Assembly (NCBI GenBank): GCA_015068305.1
Contig: SVKV01000013.1
Coordinates: forward strand, 1-52,619
Source: Oscillospiraceae bacterium
GTDB lineage: Bacteria; Bacillota; Clostridia; Oscillospirales; Oscillospiraceae
Length of the DNA: 52,619 bases
Reading direction: 5' to 3'
Of the stretch, positions 17,400 through 25,745 are shown piece after piece. The position numbers and the translations under genes are program-made. Every line of letters begins with the position of its first letter. Position 1 is the first letter of the stretch. Below the pieces are notes generated by a model that did no database searches, was not told the DNA's origin, and saw only the letters and a program-made list of their open reading frames with translations.

Positions 17400-17740
17400 T
17401 GCCGGTATGCCCCGGCAGGCAATACGTTACAGACTGCCCCGGCCAAATTACAGTTTATCGGGATGCCCCGATGGGCAATGCGTGCTCGGTGCAATAGTTG
17501 TCGCAACTGCCCTAACCCGCTCGGTATCGTTCCTGCGGTAGTCAAATTACAGTTTGTAGGGATGCGGATTGCCACGTCGGCATTTCATGCCTCCTCGCAA
17601 TGACACAAAAATTTGGATGCCAGCAGCACCATAATCGGCGCAGATTACTTTGGAAACCACTGTTATTGCGAACCAGCGCGCACACTGGTGTGGCAATCCG
17701 TTCTCCTCGATAAACTCCAATTTAACTGTTAACATTCCGG
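17400..17740. repeat. Intergenic repeat mosaic with a 183-bp element
   Basis: Three modules in series. 17404-17460: CAATACGTTACAGACTGCC and the border CAAATTACAGTTTATCGGG. 17474-17555: TAACCCGCTCGGTATCGTTC. 17542-17724: a 183-bp palindromic element with border TCAAATTACAGTTTGTAGGG, arm GCGGATTGCCACGTCGG, GCAATGACA, a diverged spacer, GCGAACCAG...CTGGTGTGGCAATCC and border CTCGATAAACTCCAATTTA. Non-coding. 17741-17867 holds only the promoter/operator of the next gene. Confidence 0.75.
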
Positions 17741-17791
17741 GACGGGTGGGTTATTTAGAAAAAACTTAATGAAGCCTTAAAAATGGAAGGG

Positions 17792-17840
17792 TTGCATATT
17801 CTTCCGTTTTCTGTTATATTAACTGTACTAGTACAGTTAA
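17792..17840 (+). promoter_or_regulatory. Promoter and perfect palindromic operator of the GntR/ABC operon
   Basis: TTGCAT at 17792-17797 and TATATT at 17815-17820 are 17 bp apart. A perfect 22-bp palindrome at 17819-17840 (half-site TTAACTGTACT and its exact complement) overlaps the end of the -10 and the start site. This is the expected layout for autorepression by the YtrA-type GntR protein encoded next. Confidence 0.88.
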
Positions 17841-17867
17841 TACGCTTCATACACAAGGAGGGATGTT

Positions 17868-18224
17868 ATGGTACATCTGGACTACCGGGATGTGCGTCCC
17901 ATTTACACCCAGATTGCCGACGGATTCCGCGCCCAGATCAAGGCGGGAGTCCTCCGGGGAGAAGATCGGCTCCCCAGCGTCCGGGAGCTGGCGGCGGAGC
18001 TGTCCATCAACCCCAACACCATCCAGCGGGCCTACCGACAGCTGGAAGCGGAGGGATGGATCGCCACGGTGCCGGGCAAGGGCTGCTTCGTCTGCGGACT
18101 GCGGGATTATTCGGAATCGGAAAAACAGGAATTGCTGGCGGCCTTTGACAAGGCGGCTGCGGCGCTGCTGCAGCAGGGCACCAGCCGGGAAGAGCTGATT
18201 GCCCGGCTTGAAAGGGAGGTTTGA
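17868..18224 (+). CDS. GntR-family repressor, YtrA subfamily
   Basis: A 118-residue regulator. The winged HTH covers about 8-75 (PIYTQIADGFRAQIKAGVL; LPSVRELAAELSINPNTIQR; LEAEGWIATVPGKGCFV), and a short helical dimerisation tail replaces the large effector domain, which defines the YtrA subfamily. These proteins usually repress the ABC transporter operon they lead and often respond to cell-wall-active compounds. ATG follows AAGGAGGG. The stop overlaps the start region of the ABC gene. Confidence 0.9.
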   Translation: MVHLDYRDVRPIYTQIADGFRAQIKAGVLRGEDRLPSVRELAAELSINPNTIQRAYRQLEAEGWIATVPGKGCFVCGLRDYSESEKQELLAAFDKAAAALLQQGTSREELIARLEREV

Positions 18225-18226
18225 GT

Positions 18227-19108
18227 ATGCTTCAGGTAAAGAATGTGACCAAGTGCTTCGGAGATTTCAAAGCACTGGATAATTTGACCATGACGGTGCC
18301 CCGGGGCACGGTCTACGGCCTGGTGGGCCCCAACGGTGCCGGTAAAAGTACCGCCATCCGGCTGCTGACCGGTGTATACACCCCGGACCGGGGTGAGATC
18401 ACCATGGATGGTCAGCCCATTTATGAAAACACTGCCGTCAAGGAGCGGATCGGCTACATCCCCGATGAGATCTTCTATTTCCCCTCTGCCACACTGGAGG
18501 ACATGAGAAAGTACTATCGGGGCCTTTATCCCAAATTTGACGACGCCCTCTTTGAAAGACTCTATGAGATCTTTGATCTGCCGAAGAAGACCCCCCTCCG
18601 CCGGTTCAGTAAGGGTATGCAGAAGCAGGCGGCTTTCCACCTGGCCATCTGCTGCCGGCCGGAGGTGCTGATCCTGGATGAGCCGGTGGACGGCCTGGAC
18701 CCGGTGATGCGGCGGCAGGTCTGGAGTCTGATCCTTTCCGACGTTGCCGAGCACGGCACCACGGTGCTGATCTCCTCCCACAACCTCCGGGAACTGGAGG
18801 ACATCTGCGACCATGTGGGTATCATGGATCACGGCCGTATGCTGCTGGAAAAGAGTTTAGCCGATATGCAGGGTAGCACCGTGAAGCTGCAGCTCGTTGG
18901 CGCGCTTCCCGAAGGATTGGATGTGCTCCATGAAAGCAAGTCCGGCAGACTGGCCACCTACATCATCCGGGGCGGCGCCGCAGAGGTTTCCGAAGCCGTG
19001 GCCGCAGGAAATCCCGCCTATTTCGATGTGCTGCCCCTTTCTCTGGAAGAAATCTTCATTTACGAACTGGGAGGTGTGAACTATGAAGTCAAGAACATCA
19101 TCCTTTAA
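18227..19108 (+). CDS. ABC transporter ATP-binding protein (YtrB-like)
   Basis: A 293-residue ATPase. Walker A GPNGAGKST is at about 34-42, Walker B LILDEPVDGLD follows a degenerate signature FSKGMQKQ, and the H-loop is in VLISSHNLRELED. The C-terminal 75 residues form the small accessory domain typical of CcmA/YtrB exporters. The ATG at 18227 lies 7 bp after GGGAGG; an in-frame TTG at 18221 is possible. It overlaps the permease gene downstream by 26 bp. Confidence 0.9.
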   Translation: MLQVKNVTKCFGDFKALDNLTMTVPRGTVYGLVGPNGAGKSTAIRLLTGVYTPDRGEITMDGQPIYENTAVKERIGYIPDEIFYFPSATLEDMRKYYRGLYPKFDDALFERLYEIFDLPKKTPLRRFSKGMQKQAAFHLAICCRPEVLILDEPVDGLDPVMRRQVWSLILSDVAEHGTTVLISSHNLRELEDICDHVGIMDHGRMLLEKSLADMQGSTVKLQLVGALPEGLDVLHESKSGRLATYIIRGGAAEVSEAVAAGNPAYFDVLPLSLEEIFIYELGGVNYEVKNIIL

Positions 19109-20945
19109 CTTAACGGTTTTCAAAAAGGATCTGACCCGGTTTGCCCCGGCCTGGGCGGCCTATCTGATCGTGCTGCTGCTGTTTCTGATGGGCGCCATGA
19201 GCGAGAGCCAGGCCTATTACCGGCTGAACTCCATGAAGGACGCGATTGTCATAGTTTCCTGGGCAAATCTGATCTATGCCGCTGTGGTGGCCCAGCTGCT
19301 CTTCGGCGACCTGTATAACAGCCGGCTGTGCAATGCCCTCCATGCCATGCCCATTACCCGGGAGGGCTGGTTTGTGACCCATGTGGCCTCGGGCCTGGCA
19401 TTTTCCTTCCTGCCCAATCTGTTCGTTGTCCTGCTGGGCCTGCCGCTGCTGCAGCTGGAGGCCGGCTGGAGCGCGGTGCTCTGGTGGCTGCTGGGGGCCG
19501 GGCTGCAGTATCTGTTCTTCTTCGGCGCAGCGGTGCTGTGCGTGATGCTCACCGGCAACCGGCTGGGCCAGATCGGACTGTACATCATCCTGAATTTTGC
19601 GGGACTGGGTGCCTGGTGGCTCATGTCCGATATTTATCAGCCCCTGCTGCATGGCATCCAGATCAACGGGGAATACTTCTATCCCTTCTCTCCCGTTGCG
19701 GAGATCACCCAGCTGTCCGATCTGCTGATCATCGACTCCACCCGGATCGAGGACGAATTCGGAAACTTCATGTACTATGAGGTCCACGGTCTGACACCCG
19801 GCACCGGCTGGGGCTATCTGGCCATCATCGCGCTGGTGGGCATCGCAGCGCTGATCGGCGCGCTGGTGCTGTATCGCAGACGGAAGCTGGAATGCGCCGG
19901 GGATCTGGTGGCCTTCAAATGCATGGAGCCTGTGGTTCTGGTGCTGGTGACGGTCTTTGGCGGCGGCTTCTTCCATCTGCTGGGCGAGATGTTCGGCAAT
20001 CTGTACATGAAAAACATTCTGCTGGCTGCCGGTGCCCTGATCGGCTACTTCGGCTGCCGGATGCTTCTGAAGCGGACCACCCGGGTATTCCAGAAGAAGG
20101 CCTTCCTGGGCATTGCCGGAATTGTGGGTGTGTTCCTGCTGACCGTGGGTCTGACGCTCCTGGATCCTCTGGGCATCACCACCTATATGCCCGAGGCATC
20201 GGAGATCGAATCCGTCACCTTCAGCGATTCCTATTCTCTCCACCGCCACGGAAACCAGCCCTTTACCGCAACAGATCCGGCGGACATCGAAGCAATCCTA
20301 AGCGTCCATGCAGACTGCATCGACGGCGATGCCAAGGCATCGGAGCAGCTGTATCCCGATGCTTATTCCTATGTGAGCCTGCGGCTAGAATATAAGCTGA
20401 AAAACGGAAAGACCGTCAACCGGTTCTACGATGTGTATCCTCCTTCCGAGGCGGGCCAGATACTCAAGGGCTATTACACCCGGTTTGAATGCGTTATGGG
20501 CTTCCCGGAAGAGAGAATCCCCGAAATGGCCGGCTATATCCGCAGCTTCTATACCGACGGCCGGGAAGAAGATGCCTACAATCTGGAAAATCTGGATCTG
20601 GAAGGCTTGCTCCGGGCTGTGGCTGCCGACTGCGCCGCCGGCAATATGGCCCAGTTCAGCGGCTTCCACTATCCCAACGGAAGAACCATTGAGGAGGGCG
20701 AGGTGCTGGACAATACGCTGGCCTGGATTGAACTGGGCTGGGACCATGAAAAGATGGAAACTGCCCTCCAGGGCAATTCCGGCGCCCATGGAATCATCTC
20801 CTACACGAATGTCCGGGTCTACCGCTCCTGCGAAAATACCCTCAAATGGCTGGAGGACAACAACCTGCTGACGGAGGATATGCAGAAGGAGATGGCGATC
20901 AAATTCGGCGGCCCCACGGTTGTCTTTGAAACCAATATCGGATGA
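19083..20945 (+). CDS. ABC-2-type permease with large extracytoplasmic C-terminal domain
   Basis: A 620-residue membrane protein. Helices lie at about 22-40, 58-80, 105-130, 145-165 and 170-190, then, after a loop, about 235-260, 280-300, 312-330 and 345-365. Residues 370-620 form a soluble domain (TYMPEASEIESVTFSDSYSL onward) rich in aromatic and acidic residues. The plan matches permeases paired with YtrB ATPases. It forms a GntR/ATPase/permease exporter operon; substrate unknown, possibly a cell-envelope-active compound. Confidence 0.82.
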   Translation: MKSRTSSFNLTVFKKDLTRFAPAWAAYLIVLLLFLMGAMSESQAYYRLNSMKDAIVIVSWANLIYAAVVAQLLFGDLYNSRLCNALHAMPITREGWFVTHVASGLAFSFLPNLFVVLLGLPLLQLEAGWSAVLWWLLGAGLQYLFFFGAAVLCVMLTGNRLGQIGLYIILNFAGLGAWWLMSDIYQPLLHGIQINGEYFYPFSPVAEITQLSDLLIIDSTRIEDEFGNFMYYEVHGLTPGTGWGYLAIIALVGIAALIGALVLYRRRKLECAGDLVAFKCMEPVVLVLVTVFGGGFFHLLGEMFGNLYMKNILLAAGALIGYFGCRMLLKRTTRVFQKKAFLGIAGIVGVFLLTVGLTLLDPLGITTYMPEASEIESVTFSDSYSLHRHGNQPFTATDPADIEAILSVHADCIDGDAKASEQLYPDAYSYVSLRLEYKLKNGKTVNRFYDVYPPSEAGQILKGYYTRFECVMGFPEERIPEMAGYIRSFYTDGREEDAYNLENLDLEGLLRAVAADCAAGNMAQFSGFHYPNGRTIEEGEVLDNTLAWIELGWDHEKMETALQGNSGAHGIISYTNVRVYRSCENTLKWLEDNNLLTEDMQKEMAIKFGGPTVVFETNIG

Positions 20946-20954
20946 TCCGAACCA

Positions 20955-20983
20955 GAAAGCCGCCCGGAAGGGCGGCTTTCTTT
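20955..20983 (+). terminator. Intrinsic terminator of the GntR/ABC operon
   Basis: GAAAGCCGCCC pairs with GGGCGGCTTTC around GGAA and is followed by TTTG. Confidence 0.85.
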
Positions 20984-20984
20984 G

Positions 20985-21478
20985 CGGGCAGTGCCCGGTG
21001 ACAATGCGTTACGGACTGCTCCGGATAAATAACATCCTTTGGGCCCCTCGACCGGTCGCTTGTTTCCGCTCGGCGTATGGAATCCGCCGGGATGCCCCGT
21101 CTGCGGGCCTGCCAGGCCGGCAGGTATCGGTACGCCATAGGGCTCATCCTGTTCGGTACTGCCACAGTCAATTGGAGTTTGTCGAGGAGAACGGATTGCA
21201 CCACAGGCATTCCCTTCGGTCACCACACCAGTCTGCGGACTGGTTCGCAATGACAGTATTTTTCGGTACATTCCGCACCATTTTTAGCGCAGCCAACCAC
21301 CAGGCTTCCATGTCATTGCGAGGAGGCATGAAAGGCCGACGTGGCAATCCGCATCCCTATAAACTGTAATTTGACTACCGCAGGAACGATACCGAGCGGG
21401 TTAGGGCAGTTGCGACAACTATTGCACCGAGCACGCATTGCCCATCGGGGCATCCCGATAAACTGTAATTTGACTTTG
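20985..21478. repeat. Large intergenic repeat mosaic containing an inverted 183-bp-type element
   Basis: 20988-21080 repeats the 15098 module. About 21080-21167 is an inverted relative of 130-231 and 2809-2912. 21168-21374 is the palindromic element in reverse orientation, lengthened to about 207 bp by an insert near CACAGGCATTCCCTTCGG. 21367-21478 is the GATACCGAGCGGGTTAGGGC module ending in CGATAAACTGTAATTTGAC. No ORF is credible in these roughly 500 bp. Confidence 0.75.
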
Positions 21479-21528
21479 TCGCATCTTTGGGGTACAATAC
21501 CCTCAACCCAATGGGAAGGAGCTTTTCC

Positions 21529-21933
21529 ATGTCCAACACTGTTCTTTACGCCCTGTGGGGCGTGCTGTATGCCCTCTGCGCTTCGCTGGGCTTCGTCACC
21601 GCACCGGAAAACAGCCTGCGCCTGATCATGTCGGTGCTCTCTGTCGCACTCTTCGTACCGCCCTTTATGCTCAATTACCGGTCCGCAAAGAAAAACGACC
21701 AGCGGACCCTGAAGCTGGTGCGAAACCTGGCCCTTGCCTGGCTGGTGCTGGCCGGTGTGCTGCTGGTGGCCAATTTCCTCAGCGTTCTGGCCTCCGAAGC
21801 CCTGGGCAACGTGCTTTACTGCCTGCTGATCATCGTGGCAAGCCCCATGGTTGCCTCGGGAAGCTGGGCCCTGGCCATTTTCCTGTGGGCCTGCGTGTTT
21901 TTCGATGCCCGGTCCAAGCTGAAAAAGAAGTGA
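21529..21933 (+). CDS. Small four-helix membrane protein, unknown function
   Basis: A 134-residue protein with four predicted membrane helices (about 3-22, 28-48, 64-86 and 92-120) and a short basic tail (DARSKLKKK). I choose the ATG at 21529 after GGAAGGAG; the in-frame ATG 14 codons earlier lacks a ribosome binding site. No family was recognised. A terminator follows and it has no operon partners. Confidence 0.65.
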   Translation: MSNTVLYALWGVLYALCASLGFVTAPENSLRLIMSVLSVALFVPPFMLNYRSAKKNDQRTLKLVRNLALAWLVLAGVLLVANFLSVLASEALGNVLYCLLIIVASPMVASGSWALAIFLWACVFFDARSKLKKK

Positions 21934-21939
21934 CGCACC

Positions 21940-21968
21940 TCCCGGATGGTTGACCATCCGGGATATTT
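21940..21968 (+). terminator. Intrinsic terminator
   Basis: TCCCGGATGG pairs with CCATCCGGGA around TTGA, followed by TATTTCTT. Confidence 0.7.
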
Positions 21969-22017
21969 CTTGGCAGAATCAACAATTTGCCTATGTAAAA
22001 ACTGTAGAAACAGACCA

Positions 22018-22231
22018 TTGCACCCCCTTTGACAATGTGGTAAAATGTGTCTATCCAGGTGGATTGGGCCTACTCCACTAATTAGTCCCAATACCACTAA
22101 AATAAAGGAGGATAAACCCGTCTGACTCACGGTGCGGCAGTGTGGAGACCTGTCGTAATGCCTCCGGGATTTTGCTTCCCGGTGTGCGAGAGTGCACGCG
22201 AAATTTAGGTGCATTTAGAGTCGAAGAAATT
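22018..22231 (+). promoter_or_regulatory. Promoter and long structured leader of the MsmK/UgpC-like gene
   Basis: Two overlapping promoters are possible: TTGCAC 22018-22023 with TAAAAT 22041-22046, or TTGACA 22029-22034 with TATCCA 22052-22057, each with 17-bp spacing. The leader of about 165-180 nt contains a long stem (GTGGATTGGG at 22060 region against CCCAATACCAC), a strong orphan SD AAAGGAGG at about 22105-22110 with no ATG/GTG/TTG at proper spacing, then CCGGGA...TCCCGG and GTGC...GCAC hairpins. The ATG at 22232 has only GAAGAA upstream. I do not recognise a known riboswitch. Confidence 0.5.
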
Positions 22232-23425
22232 ATGGCAAGCTTAACCCTGAAGAACGTCAAGAAGATCTACCCCCACAACGGCGACGATGCCAAGAAGGCC
22301 AAGAAAAAGAAGAAGGCCGACGAGCCCGAGAAGAAGAAGGTTAACCTGCAGATCACCGATAAGGGTGTTGTCGCGGTTCAGGAATTCAACCTGGAAATCG
22401 CTGACAAGGAATTTATCGTTCTGGTCGGTCCTTCCGGCTGCGGTAAGTCCACCACTCTGCGTATGATCGCCGGTCTGGAAGAGATCTCCGAAGGCGAGCT
22501 GTACATCGGCGACCGTCTGGTCAACGACGTGGCCCCCAAGGACCGCGACATCGCCATGGTCTTCCAGAACTACGCTCTGTACCCCCACATGACCGTGTAT
22601 GACAACATGGCTTTCGCTCTGAAGCTGCGTCATACCCCCAAGGACGAGATCGACCGCGCTGTTAAGCAGGCTGCTGAGATCCTGGACATCACCCAGTACC
22701 TGGGCCGTAAGCCCAAGGCTCTGTCCGGTGGTCAGCGTCAGCGTGTTGCTATCGGCCGTGCTATCGTTCGTGAGCCCCAGGTCATGCTGATGGACGAGCC
22801 TCTGTCCAACCTGGACGCCAAGCTGCGTAACCAGATGCGTGCTGAGATCATCAAGCTGCGCCAGAAGATCAACACCACCTTCATCTATGTTACCCACGAC
22901 CAGACCGAGGCTATGACCCTGGGCGATCGTATCGTCATCATGAAGGACGGCTTCATCCAGCAGATCGGCACTCCTCAGGAAGTGTTCAATCATCCCTACA
23001 ACCTGTTCGTCGCAGGCTTCATCGGCACTCCTCAGATGAACTTCTTCGATGCAAAGCTGGTTAAGGCTAACGGCAAGTATGCTGTTCAGCTGGACAAGCT
23101 GACCGTCGAGCTGTCCGAAGAGAAGCAGGAGAAGCTGGCAAAGAACAACGTTGCCGAACAGGACATCGTTCTGGGCGTCCGTCCCGAGCACATCGTCCTG
23201 GAAGCTGGCATCGCCGGCAAGGTCGACGTTTCCGAGCTGATGGGCTCCTCTGTCCACCTGCACGTCAACTCCATGGGCCGCGATGTTGTCATGGTCGTTT
23301 CCACCATGAACATGACCGGTGCTGAGGTTGCTGCTCTGGCTTACGGCGCTGACATTCAGTTCAACTTCCCCGGCCACTGCTGCCACGTCTTCAACAAGGA
23401 GACCGGCATCAACCTGGAAGCCTAA
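22232..23425 (+). CDS. ugpC: Sugar ABC transporter ATPase, MsmK/UgpC type
   Basis: A 397-residue ATPase of the CUT1 family that typically energises several sugar importers. Walker [11 protein letters not shown]-loop [20 protein letters not shown], signature [15 protein letters not shown], Walker [17 protein letters not shown] and H-loop [10 protein letters not shown] are intact. The C-terminal OB/TOBE regulatory domain follows. Between YPHNG and [11 protein letters not shown] lies a Lys/Glu-rich insertion of about 35 residues ([17 protein letters not shown]), absent from most MsmK proteins. No permease or binding protein is adjacent, as expected for a shared orphan ATPase. Codon bias indicates high expression. 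Confidence 0.9.
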   Translation: MASLTLKNVKKIYPHNGDDAKKAKKKKKADEPEKKKVNLQITDKGVVAVQEFNLEIADKEFIVLVGPSGCGKSTTLRMIAGLEEISEGELYIGDRLVNDVAPKDRDIAMVFQNYALYPHMTVYDNMAFALKLRHTPKDEIDRAVKQAAEILDITQYLGRKPKALSGGQRQRVAIGRAIVREPQVMLMDEPLSNLDAKLRNQMRAEIIKLRQKINTTFIYVTHDQTEAMTLGDRIVIMKDGFIQQIGTPQEVFNHPYNLFVAGFIGTPQMNFFDAKLVKANGKYAVQLDKLTVELSEEKQEKLAKNNVAEQDIVLGVRPEHIVLEAGIAGKVDVSELMGSSVHLHVNSMGRDVVMVVSTMNMTGAEVAALAYGADIQFNFPGHCCHVFNKETGINLEA

Positions 23426-23441
23426 TTTCTCAAACCAAAGA

Positions 23442-23468
23442 AGCCTGCCCGAAAGGGCAGGCTTTTTT
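23442..23468 (+). terminator. Intrinsic terminator of ugpC
   Basis: AAGCCTGCCC pairs with GGGCAGGCTT around GAAA, followed by TTTT. Confidence 0.9.
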
Positions 23469-23473
23469 CTGTG

Positions 23474-23506
23474 CAAAAACCCGGTATCCAGTCTGGATAC
23501 CGGGTT
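23474..23506 (-). terminator. Intrinsic terminator of arsM
   Basis: A 12-bp perfect stem AACCCGGTATCC / GGATACCGGGTT at 23478-23506 with loop AGTCT. On the minus strand it is followed by TTTTTGC. It lies just beyond the stop codon predicted after UGA read-through, not after the UGA itself, which supports the longer reading frame. Confidence 0.85.
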
Positions 23507-23511
23507 AAAGA

Positions 23512-24276
23512 TTATTTGGGTTTCCGGGCGGTGATGGTGGAGGACATGATAAATTCGCCCACCGAGAGGGTTCCGCCCCATTTTTCCTCGTACTCCCGGG
23601 AAACGGGCTTTTCCTTTACGGAAACCGCCTCAAATCCGGCAGCCCGGATCATTCTTTCCAGGTCTTCGACCGAAGACGCGCCGCTGACTCAGCAGGAGTG
23701 CATATTGGGGTCGTTTTTCAGCTCCTCCGGAATCTGCTTCATGATCACGATGTCGCAGATGGAGATCCGTCCGCCGGGCTTCAGCACCCGGAAAATCTCC
23801 CGGTACACCCGGCCCTTGTTGGGGGACAGGTTGATGACACAGTTGGAGATGCACACATCGGCAAAATTGTCCGCCGCAGGAAGATTCTCAATTTCACCCA
23901 ACCGGAATTCCACATTCCGGATCCGGTTTTCCTTGGCGATCCGCCGGGCGGTGCTGACCATTTCCGGAGTCATGTCCACGCCCACAGCCTTTCCCCGACG
24001 GCCAACCTGAACCCCGGCAAGGAAGCAGTCCAGACCTGCACCGCTGCCTAAGTCCAGGACCACTTCTCCCGGCTGCAGCTGTGCTGCCCGTAAGGGATTG
24101 CCGCAGCCGAGACCCAGATTTGATTCTGCCGGAACGGAAGCCAGCTCCTCCGGGCTGTAGCCCACAGAAGCGGACATGGTCTCGCTGCCGGTGCTGCCTG
24201 TGAGGATGGAGTTTTTGGGATCCGCCAGGATCTGCTGATAATCCCGCCGGACCTGGTCCAGAATTTCCCAGGGCAT
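23512..24276 (-). CDS. arsM: Arsenite methyltransferase ArsM with predicted selenocysteine at residue 196
   Basis: A SAM-dependent methyltransferase of 254 residues when the in-frame TGA at 23691-23689 is read as selenocysteine. SAM motif I is VLDLGSGAGLD (73-83). Cys58 (LGLGCGNP) and the family motif DVCISNCVINLSPNK (about 140-154) are typical of ArsM. The TGA follows Cys195 and precedes VSGA, where ArsM proteins have the arsenic-binding Cys of the (C)-V/I-x-G-A motif. The frame stays open for 58 more family-like residues (EDLERMIRAAGFEAVSVKEK, then a conserved-looking tail) to TAA at 23514-23512, and the terminator follows. ATG 24276 follows AAAGGGGG. Without read-through the gene would lack its C-terminal quarter. 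Confidence 0.85.
23662..23691 (-). promoter_or_regulatory. UGA codon and SECIS-like hairpin within arsM
   Basis: On the minus strand the UGA (23691-23689) is followed by 11 nt, then a perfect 6-bp stem GUCUUC / GAAGAC at 23677-23662 closing the tetraloop GGUC. Bacterial SECIS elements recognised by SelB have a short stem with G residues at the start of the apical loop, 16-37 nt after UGA; here the loop starts 17 nt after it. The GGUC loop resembles that of the E. coli fdhF SECIS. Confidence 0.75.
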
Positions 24277-24382
24277 AGGAACGCCCCCTTTCTTTTGATA
24301 GCTCCATTATATCGGAAAACCCGATGGAAGGCAAGAAAATATCCTTCCGGCAAATATTGCCGGAAGGATACAGATGTTTGCA

Positions 24383-24988
24383 TTAAGCAATCGGAACAAA
24401 ATCCTCTTTGCCGTGTTTGCACAGGGGGCAGATATAATCGTCGGGCACTTCTTCGCCTTCGTAGACATGGCCGCAGATCCGGCATTCCCACTGTTTGGCC
24501 GCAGCCTTTTTGGGCTTGGGCTTGATTTCGGCGTGATAGTGGGCATAGGAGCAGGAGGGCTTGGTGTTCAGAACCTCACCGTCCAGAATCTCACCGATGA
24601 ACAGGGTATGGCTGCCCAGATCAATGGTCTGCGTCACATATACGGAAAGATACATGTTGGCATACTGGCTGGCGATGGCCAGGGTGTTGGGAGCCCGGTC
24701 AATGCCGGGGTAGCCCCGGAATTTCTCGGTGTCCCGGCCGGACTTCATGCCGAACTGGACAAAAAGATCGAAGGGAGCATCGGCAGTGAGGGCGCTGATG
24801 TTGAAAAGCTCCGTGCGCTTGAGGACTTCGCAGGTCAGGTTGTTGTTCTGGACGGAGATGGCGATCCGGTCCGGGTCCCGTGCCACCTGAACAGCGGTGT
24901 TGATGATGCAGCCGTAGTCCCTGCCCTCTTCCCGGGTGGTCAGCAGATAAAGTCCGTAGGTTAAGTTGTAAAGTGCCTTTTGATCCAT
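24383..24988 (-). CDS. Flavin reductase-rubredoxin fusion (high-molecular-weight rubredoxin type)
   Basis: A 201-residue redox protein. Residues 1-150 are a flavin-reductase-like FMN-binding split barrel (LYNLTYGLYLLTTREEG; SVQNNNLTCEVLKRTELFNI). A linker KPKPKK leads into a C-terminal rubredoxin with Cys169, Cys172, Cys187 and Cys190 (CRICGHVYEGEEVPDDYICP). The architecture matches clostridial Hrb proteins that pass electrons from NADH to oxygen- or NO-reducing flavodiiron proteins or rubrerythrin. A rubrerythrin gene lies two genes upstream. ATG after GGAGAAATAATC. Confidence 0.88.
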   Translation of the reverse strand: MDQKALYNLTYGLYLLTTREEGRDYGCIINTAVQVARDPDRIAISVQNNNLTCEVLKRTELFNISALTADAPFDLFVQFGMKSGRDTEKFRGYPGIDRAPNTLAIASQYANMYLSVYVTQTIDLGSHTLFIGEILDGEVLNTKPSCSYAHYHAEIKPKPKKAAAKQWECRICGHVYEGEEVPDDYICPLCKHGKEDFVPIA

Positions 24989-25026
24989 GATTATTTCTCC
25001 TCAAATGGGCGGTAAAGCCCGTATTT

Positions 25027-25695
25027 TCAATCGTCCCGATCTTTGTCCCAGGAGAGGATCTTGCCGCTTTCCCCGTGAATTTCGTAGTCGTATTCCATTC
25101 CGTCGCAGTGGAAGTCCACATCGTATTCAGGAACACCGTCGTCATAGTCGAATTCGGCCTTCAGCCGGGAGACCTGGTCTTTGGCCAGACCGGCATGCTT
25201 CAAAGCAATGGCGATGGCTTCTTCTTTGGTTAGCTGAGTAGATGCAGGTTCCGTGGCAGCAGGCTGGGGAGCCGGTGCGGCGGGAATGGGTTCTCGTTCT
25301 ATGTGGCTGCGCAGGATGGCACCGGATTCGGCATGAATTTCATACTCATACTCCAGTCCTTCCATGTGGAATTCGATGTCATACTCCGGTATCCCGTCGT
25401 CATAATCAAATTCATTGCGCAGATACCGGACATCTTCGGCTGCGATTCCGGCGTGTTTCAGAGCGATGGCCTCGGCTTCCTGAGCGGTGATCCGTTGGGT
25501 CACGGCCGCGGGGGCAGTTTCCTGGGTGGAATTTGGCTCGTTTGCCGTCCGGGGAACATCGGCGTCTGCCGTTACGGCAGGTTCGCGGGTTTGCACCGGT
25601 GCATCCAGCTGCTCAGCTGAGGCGGCGATGCATCCGGTGAGGATGGCAACCGCCAGGGCAGCCGGCAGCAGGAGGGCGATCAAACGGGTCTTCAT
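25027..25695 (-). CDS. Lipoprotein with two tandem PepSY domains
   Basis: A 222-residue exported protein. The signal peptide ends in the lipobox LTGC with Cys22 as the lipidated residue. A Thr/Pro/Ala-rich linker is followed by two PepSY domains (about 72-135 and 155-218). The pair has clearly duplicated: EFDYDDGIPEYDIEFHMEG against EFDYDDGVPEYDVDFHCDG, then YEYEIHAESGAIL against YDYEIHGESGKIL. PepSY domains inhibit peptidases or bind ligands outside the cell. Its place in a redox cluster is unexplained; it may be independent. Confidence 0.85.
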   Translation of the reverse strand: MKTRLIALLLPAALAVAILTGCIAASAEQLDAPVQTREPAVTADADVPRTANEPNSTQETAPAAVTQRITAQEAEAIALKHAGIAAEDVRYLRNEFDYDDGIPEYDIEFHMEGLEYEYEIHAESGAILRSHIEREPIPAAPAPQPAATEPASTQLTKEEAIAIALKHAGLAKDQVSRLKAEFDYDDGVPEYDVDFHCDGMEYDYEIHGESGKILSWDKDRDD

Positions 25696-25745
25696 AGGGC
25701 GTCTCCTTTTCTTATTCGGTTGGGGTGGGTATTAGCGTATGCAAA

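Noticed and set aside
22142..22231. Upstream GTG start for the MsmK/UgpC gene
   Set aside because: The 30 added residues are unlike any ABC ATPase N-terminus, and [14 protein letters not shown] is the typical family start. The poor SD at 22232 is noted as a separate finding.
23689..24276. arsM as a truncated gene or pseudogene ending at TGA
   Set aside because: The frame continues with family-like sequence, the terminator follows the later TAA, the UGA sits at a conserved Cys and a SECIS-like hairpin follows. Selenocysteine explains all of these.
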